DNA from: Eledone cirrhosa
Taxonomy: Eukaryota; Mollusca; Cephalopoda; Octopoda; Eledonidae
Length of the DNA stretch: 64,000 nucleotides
Assembly (NCBI GenBank): GCA_964016885.1
Contig: OZ024748.1
Location: 26,419,515 to 26,483,514 of the forward strand
Direction: 5' to 3'
Both the position numbers and the translations under genes were made by a program. Below, piece after piece: positions 27,401-42,400 of this stretch. Within the stretch, counting starts at the first letter, position 1; each line of letters opens with the position of its first letter. A model generated the notes under the pieces. That model did no database searches. It saw only the letters and a list, made by a program, of their open reading frames with translations, and had not been told where the DNA came from.

Positions 27401-30400
27401 CTGAAAAGATCACTGAAACTATAACAGACACAACAGCAACAACATCACAGCTTCCTTCAACAAGTGAAATCCATATAGAAACTCCTAAATCTACTTCTGA
27501 ACTGCCTCATATAACTGACATTGAAACAAGTACAATGGAAAGAACAACACAAATTACAGATATTGAAACTGAACGCACAACTCAGACAGAAATTACACCA
27601 CAACTAACAACATCTCCTGAAGAAACCACTCTGTCTACTCAGGTAGAGGATATCGAAAAGGTGACACCAACACAAGTTGCTAGCACAATGCATACATCAC
27701 CTGAAACAACAGTTGTTTCATCTCCAGAACACACCTCTATAACACCTACAGATGAACTTACTAGTATTGAATATAGAACTGAGACATCAACTGAAAAATC
27801 ACTACCTACGATAACACCTACAAGCACAGCAGAAAAGATCACTGAAACTAGAACAGACACAACAGCAACAACATCACAGCTTCCTTCAACAAGTGAAATC
27901 CATATAGAAACTCCTAAATCTACTTCTGAACTGCCTCATATAACTGACATTGAAACAAGTACAGCGGAAAGGACAACACAAATTACAGATATTGAAACTG
28001 AACGCACAACTCAGACAGAAATTACACCACAACTAACAACATCTCCTGAAGAAACAACTCTGTCTACTCAGGTAGAGGACATCGTAAAGGTGACACCAAC
28101 ACAAGTTGCTAACACAATGCATACATCACCTGAAACAACAGTTGTTTCATCTCCAGAACACACCTCTATAACACCTACAGATGAACTTACTAGTATTGAA
28201 TATACAACTGAGACATCAACTGAAAAACCACTACCTATAAAGACACCTACAAGCACAGCAGAAAAGATCACTGAAACTAGACCAGACACAACAGCAACAA
28301 CATCACAGCTTCCTTCAACAAGTGAAATCCATATAGAAACTCCAAAATCTACTTCTGAACTGCCTCATATAACGGACATTGAAACAAGTACAGTGGAAAG
28401 AACAACACAAATTACAGATATTGAAACTGAACGCACAACTCAGACAGAAGTTACACCACAACTAACAACATCTCCTGAAGAAACAACTCTGTCTACTCAG
28501 GTAGAGGACATCGAAAAGGTGACACCAACACAAGTTGCTAGCACAATGCATACATCACCTGAAACGACAGTTGTTTCATCTCCAGAACACACCTCTATAA
28601 CACCTACAGATGAACTTACTAGTATTGAATATACAACTGAGACATCAACTGAAAAACCACTACCTATAAAGACACCTACAAGCACAGCTGAAAAGATCAC
28701 TGAAACTATAACAGACACAACAGCAACAACATCACAGCTTCCTTCAACAAGTAAAATCCATATAGAAACTCATAAATCTACTTCTGAACTGCCTCATATA
28801 ACAGACATTGAAACAAGTACAATGGAAAGAACAACACAAATTACAGACATTGAAACTGAACGCACAACTCAGACAGAAATTACACCACAACTAACAACAT
28901 CTCCTGAAGAAACAACTCTGTCTACTCAGGTAGAGGACATCGAAAAGGTGACACCAACACAAGTTGCTAGCACAATGCATACATCACCTGAAACAACAGT
29001 TGTTTCATGTCCAGAACACACCTCTATAACACCTACAGATGAACTTACTAGTATTGAATATAGAACTGAGACATCAACTGAAAAATCACTACCTACGATA
29101 ACACCTACAAGCACAGCAGAAAAGATCACTGAACCTAGAACAGACACAACACCAACAACATCACAGCTTCCTTCAACAAGTGAAATCCATATAGAAACTC
29201 CTAAATCTACTTCTGAACTGCCTCATATAACTGACATTGAAACAAGTACAGTGGAAAGAACAACACGAGTTACAGATATTGAAACTGAGCGCACAACTCA
29301 GGCAGAAATTACACCACAACAAACAACATCTCCTGAAGAAACAACACTGTCTACTCAGGTAGAGGACATCGTAAAGGTGACACCAACACAAGTTGTTAGC
29401 ACAATGCATACATCACCTGAAACAACAGTTGTTTCATCTCCAGAACACACCTCTATAACACCTACAGATGAACTTACTAGTATTGAATATACAACTGAGA
29501 CATCAACTGAAAAACCACTACCTATAAAGACACCTACAAGCACAGCTGAAAAGATCACTGAAACTAGAACAGACACAACAGTAACAACATCACAGCTTCC
29601 TTTAAGAACAACACAAGTTACAGATATTGAAACTGAGCGCACAACTCAGACAGAAATTACACCACAACAAACAACATCTCCTAAAGAAACAACACTGTCT
29701 ACTCATATAACTGACATTGAAACAAGTACAGTGGAAAGAACAACACAAATTACAGATATTGAAACTGAACGCACAACTCAGACAGAAATTACACCACAAC
29801 TAACAACATCTCCTGAAGAAACAACTCTGTCTACTCAGGTAGAGGACATCGAAAAGGTGACACCAACAACAGTTGTTTCATCTCCAGAACACACCTCTAT
29901 AACACCTACAGATGAACTTACTAGTATTGAATATACAACTGAGACATCAACTGAAAAACCACTACCATTCAAGACACATACAAGCACCGCAGAAAAGATC
30001 ACTGAAACTAGAACAGACACAACAGCAACAACATCACAGTTTCCTTTAACAAGTGAAATCCATATAGAAACTCATAAATCTACTTCTGAACTGCCTCATA
30101 TAACTGACATTGAAAAAAGTACAGTGGAAAGAACAACACAAATTACAGATATTGAAACTGAACGCACAACTCAGACAGAAATTACACCACAACTAACAAC
30201 ATCTCCTGAAGAAACAACTCTGTCTACTCAGGTAGAGGACATCGAAAAGGTGACACCAACACAAGTTGCTAGCACAATGCATACATCACCTGAAACAACA
30301 GTTGTTTCATCTCCAGAACACACCTCTATAACACCTACAGATGAACTTACTAGTATTGAATATAGAACTGAGACATCAACTGAAAAACCACTACCTATAA

Positions 30401-33400
30401 AGACACCTACAAGCACAGCAGAAAAGATCACTGAAACTAGAACAGACACAACAGCAACGACATCACAGCTTCCTTTAACAAGTGAAATCCATATAGAAAC
30501 TCCTAAATCTACTTCTGAACTGCCTCATATAACTGACATTGAAACAAGTACAGTGGAAAGAACAACACAAATTACAGATATTGAAACTGAACGCACAACT
30601 CAGACAGAAATTACACCACAACTAACAACATCTCCTGAAGAAACAACTCTGTCTACTCAGGTAGAGGACATCGAAAGGGTGACACCAACACAAGTTGCTA
30701 GCACAATGCATACATCACCTGAAACAACAGTTGTTTCATCTCCAGAACACACCTCTATAACACCTACAGATGAACTTACTAGTATTGAATATACAACTGA
30801 GACATCAACTGAAAAACCACTACCTATGACAACACGTACAAGCACAGCAGAAAAGATCACTGAAACTAGAACAGACACAACAGCAACAACATCACAGCTT
30901 CCTTCAACAAGTGAAATCCATATAGAAACTCCTAAATCTACTTCTGAACTGCCTCATATAACTGACATTGAAACAAGTACAGTGGAAAGAACAACACAAG
31001 TTACAGATATTGAAACTGAGCGCACAACTCAGACAGAAATTACACCACAACAAACAACATCTCCTGAAGAAACAACACTGTCTACTCAGGTAGAGGACAT
31101 CGTAGAGGTGACAGCAACACAAGTTGCTAGCACAATGCATACATCACCTGAAACGACAGTTGTTTCATCTCCTGAACACACCTCTATGACACCTACAGAT
31201 GAACATACTAGTATTGAATATAGAACTGAGACATCAACTGAAAAACCACTACCTATAAAGACACCTACAAGCACAGCTGAAAAGATCACTGAAACTATAA
31301 CAGACATAACAGCAACAACATCACAGCTTCCTTCAACAAGTGAAATCCATATAGAAACTCCTAAATCTACTTCTGAACTGCCTCATATAACTGACATTGA
31401 AACAAGTACAGTGGAAAGAACAACACAAATTACAGATATTGAGACTGAACGCACAACTCAGACAGAAAGTACACCACAACTAACAACATCTCCTGAAGAA
31501 ACAACTCTGTCTACTCAGGTAGAGGACATCGAAAAGGTGACACCAACACAAGTTGCTAGCACAATGCATACATCACCTGAAACAACAGTTGTTTCATCTC
31601 CAGAACACACCTCTATAACACCTACAGATGAACTTACTAGTATTGAATATACAACTGAGACATCAACTGAAAAACCACTACCTATAAAGACACCTACAAG
31701 CACAGCTGAAAAGATCACTGAAACTATAACAGACACAACAGCAACAACATCACAGCTTCCTTCAACAAGTGAAATCCATATAGAAACTCCTAAATCTACT
31801 TCTGAACTGCCTCATATAACTGACATTGAAACAAGTACAATGGAAAGAACAACACAAATTACAGATATTGAAACTGAACGCACAACTCAGACAGAAATTA
31901 CACCACAACTAACAACATCTCCTGAAGAAACCACTCTGTCTACTCAGGTAGAGGATATCGAAAAGGTGACACCAACACAAGTTGCTAGCACAATGCATAC
32001 ATCACCTGAAACAACAGTTGTTTCATCTCCAGAACACACCTCTATAACACCTACAGATGAACTTACTAGTATTGAATATAGAACTGAGACATCAACTGAA
32101 AAACCACTACCTATAAAGACACCTACAAGCACAGCTGAAAAGATCACTGAAACTATAACAGACATAACAGCAACAACATCACAGCTTCCTTCAACAAGTG
32201 AAATCCATATAGAAACTCCTAAATCTACTTCTGAACTGCCTCATATAACTGACATTGAAACAAGTACAGTGGAAAGAACAACACAAATTACAGATATTGA
32301 GACTGAACGCACAACTCAGACAGAAAGTACACCACAACTAACAACATCTCCTGAAGAAACAACTCTGTCTACTCAGGTAGAGGACATCGAAAAGGTGACA
32401 CCAACACAAGTTGCTAGCACAATGCATACATCACCTGAAACAACAGTTGTTTCATCTCCAGAACACACCTCTATAACACCTACAGATGAACTTACTAGTA
32501 TTGAATATACAACTGAGACATCAACTGAAAAACCACTACCTATAAAGACACCTACAAGCACAGCTGAAAAGATCACTGAAACTATAACAGACACAACAGC
32601 AACAACATCACAGCTTCCTTCAACAAGTGAAATCCATATAGAAACTCCTAAATCTACTTCTGAACTGCCTCATATAACTGACATTGAAACAAGTACAGTG
32701 GAAAGAACAACACGAGTTACAGATATTGAAACTGAGCGCACAACTCAGGCAGAAATTACACCACAACAAACAACATCTCCTGAAGAAACAACACTGTCTA
32801 CTCAGGTAGAGGACATCGAAAAGGTGACACCAACACAAGTTGCTAGCACAATGCATACATCACCTGAAAGAACAGTTGTTTCATCTCCTGAACACACCTC
32901 TATAACACCTACAGATGAACTTACTAGTATTGAATATAGAACTGAGACATCAACTGAAAAATCACTACCTACGATAACACCTACAAGCACAGCAGAAAAG
33001 ATCACTGAAACCATAACAGACACAACAGCAACAACATCACAGCTTCCTTCAACAAGTGAAATCCGTATAGAAACTCCTAAATCTACTTCTGAACTGCCTC
33101 ATATAACTGACATTGAAACAAGTACAGCGGAAAGGACAACACAAATTACAGATATTGAAACTGAACGCACAACTCAGACAGAAATTACACCACAACTAAC
33201 AACATCTCCTGAAGAAACAACTCTGTCTACTCAGGTAGAGGACATCGTAAAGGTGACACCAACACAAGTTGCTAGCACAATGCATACATCACCTGAAACA
33301 ACAGTTGTTTCATCTCCAGAACACACCTCTATAACACCTACAGATGAACTTACTAGTATTGAATATACAACTGTGACATCAACTGAAAAACCACTACCTA

Positions 33401-36400
33401 TAAAGACACCTACAAGCACAGCTGAAAAGATCACTGAAACTATAACAGACACAACAGCAAGAACATCGCAGCTTCCTTCAACAAGTGAAATCCATATAGA
33501 AACTCCTAAATCTACTTCTGAACTGCCTCATATAACAGACATTGAAACAAGTACAATGGAAAGAACAACACAAATTACAGATATTGAAACTGAACGCACA
33601 ACTCAGACAGAAATTACACCACAACAAACAACATCTCCTGAAGAAACCACTCTGTCTACTCAGGTAGAGGACATCGAAAAGGTGACACCAACAGAAGTTG
33701 CTAGCACGATGCATACATCACCTGAAACAACAGTTGTTTCATCTCCAGAACACACCTCTATAACACCTACAGATGAACTTACTAGTATTGAATATAGAAC
33801 TGAGACATCAACTGAAAAATCACTACCTACGATAACACCTACAAGCACAGCAGAAAAGATCACTGAAACTATAACAGACACAACAGCAACAACATCACAG
33901 CTTCCTTCAACAAGTGAAATCCATATAGAAACTCCTAAATCTACTTCTGAACTGCCTCATATAACTGACATTGAAACAAGTACAGTGGAAAGAACAACAC
34001 AAATTACAGATATTGAAACTGAACGCACAACTCAGACAGAAATTACACCACAACTAACAACATCTCCTGAAAAAACAACTCTGTCTACTCAGGTAGAGGA
34101 CATCGAAAGGGTGACACCAACACAAGTTGCTAGCACAATGCATACATCACCTGAAACAAAAGTTGTTTCATCTTCTGAACACACCTCTATAACACCTACA
34201 GATGAACTTACTAGTATTGAATATAGAACTGAGACATCAACTGAAAAATCACTACCTACGATAACACCTACAAGCACAGCAGAAAAGATCACTGAAAATA
34301 TAACAGACACAACAGCAACAACGTCACAGCTTCCTTCAACAAGTGAAATCCATATAGAAACTCCTAAATCTACTTCTGAACTGCCTCATATAACTGACAT
34401 TGAAACAAGTACAGTGGAAAGAACAACACAAGTTACAGATATTGAAACGGAACGCACAACTCAGACAGAAATTACACCACAACTAACAACATCTCCTGAA
34501 GAAACAACTCTGTTTACTCAGGTAGAGGACATTGAAAAGGTGACACCAACACAAGTTGCTAGCACAATGCATACATCACCTGAAACAACAGTTGTTTCGT
34601 CTCCAGAACACACCTCTATAACACCTACACATGAACTTACTAGTATTGAATATACAACTGAGACATCAACTGAAAAACCACTACCTATAAAGACACCTAC
34701 AAGCACAGCTGAAAAGATCACTGAAACTATAACAGACACAACAGCAACAATATCACAGCTTCTTTCAACAAGTGAAACCCATATAGAAACTCCTAAATCT
34801 ACTTCTGAACTGCCTCATATAACTGACATTGAAACAAGTACAGTGGAAAGAACAACACAAGTTACAGATATTGAAACTGAGCGCACAACTCAGACAGAAA
34901 TTACACCACAACAAACAACATCTCCTGAAGAAACAACACTGTCTACTCAGGTAGAGGACATCGTAAAGGTGACACCAACACAAGTTGCTAGCACAATGCA
35001 TACATCACCTGAAACAAAAGTTGTTTCATCTGAACACACCTCTATAACACCTACAGATGAACTTACTAGTATTGAATATACAACTGAGACATCAACTGAA
35101 AAACCACTACCTATGACAACACGTACAAGCACAGCAGAAAAGATCACTGAAACTAGAACAGACACAACAGCAACAACATCACAGCTTCCTTCAACAAGTG
35201 AAATCCATATAGAAACTCCTAAATCTACTTCTGAACTGCCTCATATAACTGACATTGAAACAAGTACAGTGGAAAGAACAACACAAGTTACAGATATTGA
35301 AACTGAGCGCACAACTCAGACAGAAATTACACCACAACAAACAACATCTCCTGAAGAAACAACACTGTCTACTCAGGTAGAGGACATCGTAGAGGTGACA
35401 GCAACACAAGTTGCTAGCACAATGCATACATCACCTGAAACGACAGTTGTTTCATCTCCTGAACACACCTCTATGACACCTACAGATGAACATACTAGTA
35501 TTGAATATAGAACTGAGACATCAACTGAAAAACCACTACCTATAAAGACACCTACAAGCACAGCTGAAAAGATCACTGAAACTATAACAGACATAACAGC
35601 AACAACATCACAGCTTCCTTCAACAAGTGAAATCCATATAGAAACTCCTAAATCTACTTCTGAACTGCCTCATATAACTGACATTGAAACAAGTACAGTG
35701 GAAAGAACAACACAAATTACAGATATTGAGACTGAACGCACAACTCAGACAGAAAGTACACCACAACTAACAACATCTCCTGAAGAAACAACTCTGTCTA
35801 CTCAGGTAGAGGACATCGAAAAGGTGACACCAACACAAGTTGCTAGCACAATGCATACATCACCTGAAACAACAGTTGTTTCATCTCCAGAACACACCTC
35901 TATAACACCTACAGATGAACTTACTAGTATTGAATATACAACTGAGACATCAACTGAAAAACCACTACCTATAAAGACACCTACAAGCACAGCTGAAAAG
36001 ATCACTGAAACTATAACAGACACAACAGCAACAACATCACAGCTTCCTTCAACAAGTGAAATCCATATAGAAACTCCTAAATCTACTTCTGAACTGCCTC
36101 ATATAACTGACATTGAAACAAGTACAGTGGAAAGAACAACACAAATTACAGATATTGAAACTGAACGCACAACTCAGACAGAAATTACACCACAACTAAC
36201 AACATCTCCTGAAAAAACAACTCTGTCTACTCAGGTAGAGGACATCGAAAGGGTGACACCAACACAAGTTGCTAGCACAATGCATACATCACCTGAAACA
36301 AAAGTTGTTTCATCTTCTGAACACACCTCTATAACACCTACAGATGAACTTACTAGTATTGAATATAGAACTGAGACATCAACTGAAAAATCACTACCTA

Positions 36401-39400
36401 CGATAACACCTACAAGCACAGCAGAAAAGATCACTGAAAATATAACAGACACAACAGCAACAACGTCACAGCTTCCTTCAACAAGTGAAATCCATATAGA
36501 AACTCCTAAATCTACTTCTGAACTGCCTCATATAACTGACATTGAAACAAGTACAGTGGAAAGAACAACACAAGTTACAGATATTGAAACTGAGCGCACA
36601 ACTCAGACAGAAATTACACCACAACAAACAACATCTGAAGAAACAACACTGTCTACTCAGGTAGAGGACATCGTAAAGGTGACACCAACACAAGTTGCTA
36701 GCACAATGCATACATCACCTGAAACAACAGTTGTTTCATCTCCAGAAATCACCTCTATAACACCTACAGATGAACTTACTATTATTGAATATACAACTGT
36801 GACATCAACTGAAAAACCACTACCTATAAAGACACCTACAAGCACAGCTGAAAAGATCACTGAAACTAGAACAGACACAACAGCAACAACATCACAGCTT
36901 CCTTCAGCAAGTGAAATCCATATAGAAACTCCTAAATCTACTTCTGAACTGCCTCATATAACAGACATTGAAACAAGTACAATGGAAAGAACAACACAAA
37001 TTACAGATATTGAAACGGAACGCACAACTCAGACAGAAATTACACCACAACTAACAACATCTCCTGAAGAAACAACTCTGTTTACTCAGGTAGAGGACAT
37101 TGAAAAGGTGACACCAACACAAGTTGCTAGCACAATGCATACATCACCTGAAACAACAGTTGTTTCGTCTCCAGAACACACCTCTATAACACCTACACAT
37201 GAACTTACTAGTATTGAATATACAACTGAGACATCAACTGAAAAACCACTACCTATAAAGACACCTACAAGCACAGCTGAAAAGATCACTGAAACTATAA
37301 CAGACACAACAGCAACAACATCAAAGCTTCCTTCAACAAGTGAAACCCATATAGAAACTCCTAAATCTACTTCTGAACTGCCTCATATAACTTACATTGA
37401 AACAAGTACAGTGGAAAGAACAACACAAATTACAGATATTGAAACTGAACGCACAACTCAGACAGAAATTACACCACAACTAACAACATCTCCTGAAGAA
37501 ACAAGTCTGTCTACTCAGGTAGAGGACATCGAAAGGGTGCCACCAACACAAGTTGCTAGCACAATGCATACATCACCTGAAACAACAGTTGTTTCATCTC
37601 CAGAACACACCTCTATAACACCTACAGATGAACTTACTAGTATTGAATATAGAACTGAGACATCAACTGAAAAATCACTACCTACGATAACACCTACAAG
37701 CACAGCAGAAAAGATCACTGAAACTATAACAGACACAACAGCAACAACATCACAGCTTCCTTCAACAAGTGAAATCCATATAGAAACTCCTAAATCTACT
37801 TCTGAACTGCCTCATATAACTGACATTGAAACAAGTACAGTGGAAAGAACAACACAAATTACAGATATTGAAACTGAACGCAGAACTCAGACAGAAATTA
37901 CACCACAACTAACAACATCTCCTGAAGAAACAACTCTGTCTACTCAGGTAGAGGACATCGAAAGGGTGACACCAACACAAGTTGCTAGCACAATGCATAC
38001 ATCACCTGAAACAACAGTTGTTTCATCTCCAGAACACACCTCTATAACACCTACAGATGAACTTACTAGTATTGAATATAGAACTGAGACATCAACTGAA
38101 AAATCACTACCTACGATAACACCTACAAGCACAGCAGAAAAGATCACTGAACCTAGAACAGACACAACAGCAACAACATCACAGCTTCCTTCAACAAGTG
38201 AAATCCATATAGAAACTCCTAAATCTACTTCTGAACTGCCTCATATAACTGACATTGAAACAAGTACAGTGGAAAGAACAACACAAATTACAGATATTGA
38301 AACTGAACGCACAACTCAGACAGAAATTACACCACAACTAACAACATCTCCTGAAGAAACAAGTCTGTCTACTCAGGTAGAGGACATCGAAAGGGTGCCA
38401 CCAACACAAGTTGCTAGCACAATGCATACATCACCTGAAACAACAGTTGTTTCATCTCCAGAACACACCTCTATAACACCTACAGATGAACTTACTAGTA
38501 TTGAATATAGAACTGAGACATCAACTGAAAAATCACTACCTACGATAACACCTACAAGCACAGCAGAAAAGATCACTGAAACTATAACAGACACAACAGC
38601 AACAACATCACAGCTTCCTTCAACAAGTGAAATCCATATAGAAACTCCTAAATCTACTTCTGAACTGCCTCATATAACTGACATTGAAACAAGTACAGTG
38701 GAAAGAACAACACAAATTACAGATATTGAAACTGAACGCAGAACTCAGACAGAAATTACACCACAACTAACAACATCTCCTGAAGAAACAACTCTGTCTA
38801 CTCAGGTAGAGGACATCGAAAGGGTGACACCAACACAAGTTGCTAGCACAATGCATACATCACCTGAAACAACAGTTGTTTCATCTCCAGAACACACCTC
38901 TATAACACCTACAGATGAACTTACTAGTATTGAATATATAACTGAGACATCAACTGAAAAACCACTACCTATCAAGACACCTACAAGCACAGCAGAAAAG
39001 ATCACTGAACCTAGAACAGACACAACAGCAACAACATCACAGCTTCCTTCAACAAGTGAAATCCATATAGAAACTCCTAAATCTACTTCTGAACTGCCTC
39101 ATATAACTGACATTGAAACAAGTACAGTGGAAAGAACAACACAAATTACAGATATTGAAACTGAACGCACAACTCAGACAGAAATTACACCACAACTAAC
39201 AACATCTCCTGAAGAAACAACTCTGTCTACTCAGGTAGAGGACATCGAAAGGGTGACACCAACACAAGTTGCTAGCACAATGCATACATCACCTGAAACA
39301 ACAGTTGTTTCATCTCCAGAAATCACCTCTATAACACCTACAGATGAACTTACTAGTATTGAATATACAACTGTGACATCAACTGAAAAACCACTACCTA

Positions 39401-42400
39401 TAAAGACACCTACAAGCACAGCTGAAAAGATCACTGAAACTAGAACAGACACAACAGCAACAACATCACAGCTTCCTTCAGCAAGTGAAATCTATATAGA
39501 AACTCCTAAATCTACTTCTGAACTGCCTCATATAACAGACATTGAAACAAGTACAATGGAAAGAACAACACAAATTACAGATATTGAAACGGAACGCACA
39601 ACTCAGACAGAAATTACACCACAACTAACAACATCTCCTGAAGAAACAACTCTGTTTACTCAGGTAGAGGACATTGAAAAGGTGACACCAACACAAGTTG
39701 CTAGCACAATGCATACATCACCTGAAACAACAGTTGTTTCGTCTCCAGAACACACCTCTATAACACCTACACATGAACTTACTAGTATTGAATATACAAC
39801 TGAGACATCAACTGAAAAACCACTACCTATAAAGACACCTACAAGCACAGCTGAAAAGATCACTGAAACTATAACAGACACAACAGCAACAACATCACAG
39901 CTTCTTTCAACAAGTGAAACCCATATAGAAACTCCTAAATCTACTTCTGAACTGCCTCATATAACTGACATTGAAACAAGTACAGTGGAAAGAACAACAC
40001 AAATTACAGATATTGAAACTGAACGCAGAACTCAGACAGAAATTACACCACAACTAACAACATCTCCTGAAGAAACAACTCTGTCTACTCAGGTAGAGGA
40101 CATCGAAAGGGTGACACCAACACAAGTTGCTAGCACAATGCATACATCACCTGAAACAACAGTTGTTTCATCTCCAGAACACACCTCTATAACACCTACA
40201 GATGAACTTACTAGTATTGAATATATAACTGAGACATCAACTGAAAAACCACTACCTATCAAGACACCTACAAGCACAGCAGAAAAGATCACTGAACCTA
40301 GAACACACACAACAGCAACAACATCACAGCTTCCTTCAACAAGTGAAATCCATATAGAAACTCCTAAATCTACTTCTGAACTGCCTCATATAACTGACAT
40401 TGAAACAAGTACAGTGGAAAGAACAACACAAATTACAGATATTGAAACTGAACGCACAACTCAGACAGAAATTACACCACAACTAACAACATCTCCTGAA
40501 GAAACAACTCTGTCTACTCAGGTAGAGGACATCAAAAGGGTGACACCAACACAAGTTGCTAGCACAATGCATACATCACCTGAAACAACAGTTGTTTCAT
40601 CTCCAGAACACACCTCTATAACACCTACAGATGAACTTACTAGTATTGAATATACAACTGAGACATCAACTGAAAAACCACTACCTATAAAGACACCTAC
40701 AAGCACAGCTGAAAAGATCACTGAAACTATAACAGACACAACATCAACAACAACACAGCTTCCTTCAACAAGTGAAATCCATATAGAAACTCCTAAATCT
40801 ACTTCTGAACTGCCTCATATAACTGACATTGAAACAAGTACAGTGGAAAGAACAACACAAATTACAGATATTGAAACTGAACGCACAACTCAGACAGAAA
40901 TTACACCACAACTAACAACATCTCCTGAAGAAACAACTCTGTCTACTCAGGTAGAGGACATCGAAAGGGTGACACCAACACAAGTTGCTAGCACAATGCA
41001 TACATCACCTGAAACAACAGTTGTTTCATCTCCAGAACACACCTCTATAACACCTACAGATGAACTTACTAGTATTGAATATACAACTGAGACATCAACT
41101 GAAAAACCACTACCTATAAAGTCACCTACAAGCACAGCAGAAAAGATCACTGAAACTATAACAGACACAACAGCAACAACATCACAGCTTCCTTCAACAA
41201 GTGAAATCCATATAGAAACTCCTAAATCTACTTCTGAACTGCCTCATATAACTGACATTGAAACAAGTACAGTGGAAAGAACATCACAAATTACAGATAT
41301 TGAAACTGAACGCACAACTCAGACAGAAATTACACCACAACTAACAACATCTCCTGAAGAAACAACTCTGTCTACTCAGGTAGAGGACATCGAAAAGGTG
41401 ACACCAACACAAGTTGCTAGCACAATGCATACATCACCTGAAACAACAGTTGTTTCATCTCCAGAACACACCTCTATAACACCTACAGATGAACTTACTA
41501 GTATTGAATATACAACTGAGACATCAACTGAAAAACCACTACCTATAAAGACACCTACAAGCACAGCTGAAAAGATCACTGAAACTATAACAGACACAAC
41601 AGCAACAACATCACAGCTTCCTTCAACAAGTGAAATCCATATAGAAACTCCTAAATCTACTTCTGAACTGCCTCATATAACTGACGTTGAAACAAGTACG
41701 ATGGAAAGAACAACACAAATTACAGATATTGAAACTGAACGCACAACTCAGACAGAAAGTACACCACAACTAACAACATCTCCTGAAGAAACAACTCTGT
41801 CTACTCAGGTAGAGGACATCGAAAAGGTGACACCAACACGAGTTGCTAGCACAATGCATACATCACCTGAAACAACAGTTGTTTCATCTCCTGAACACAC
41901 CTCTATAACATCTACAGATGAACTTACTAGTATTGAATATAGAACTGAGACATCAACTGAAAAATCACTACCTACGATAACACCTACAAGCACAGCAGAA
42001 AAGATCACTGAAACTATAACAGACACAACAGCAACAACATCACAGCTTCCTTCAACAAGTGAAATCCATATAGAAACTCCTAAATCTACTTCTGAACTGC
42101 CTCATATAACTGACATTGAAACAAGTACAGTGGAAAGGACAACACAAATTACAGATATTGAAACTGAACGCACAACTCAGACAGAAATTACACCACAACT
42201 AACAACATCTCCTGAAGAAACAACTCTGTCTACTCAGGTAGAGGACATCGAAAAGGTGACACCAACACAAGTTGCTAGCACAATGCATACATCACCTGAA
42301 ACAACAGTTGTTTCATCTCCAGAACACACCTCTATAACACCTACAGATGAACTTACTAGTATTGAATATACAACTGAGACATCAACTGAAAAACCACTAC

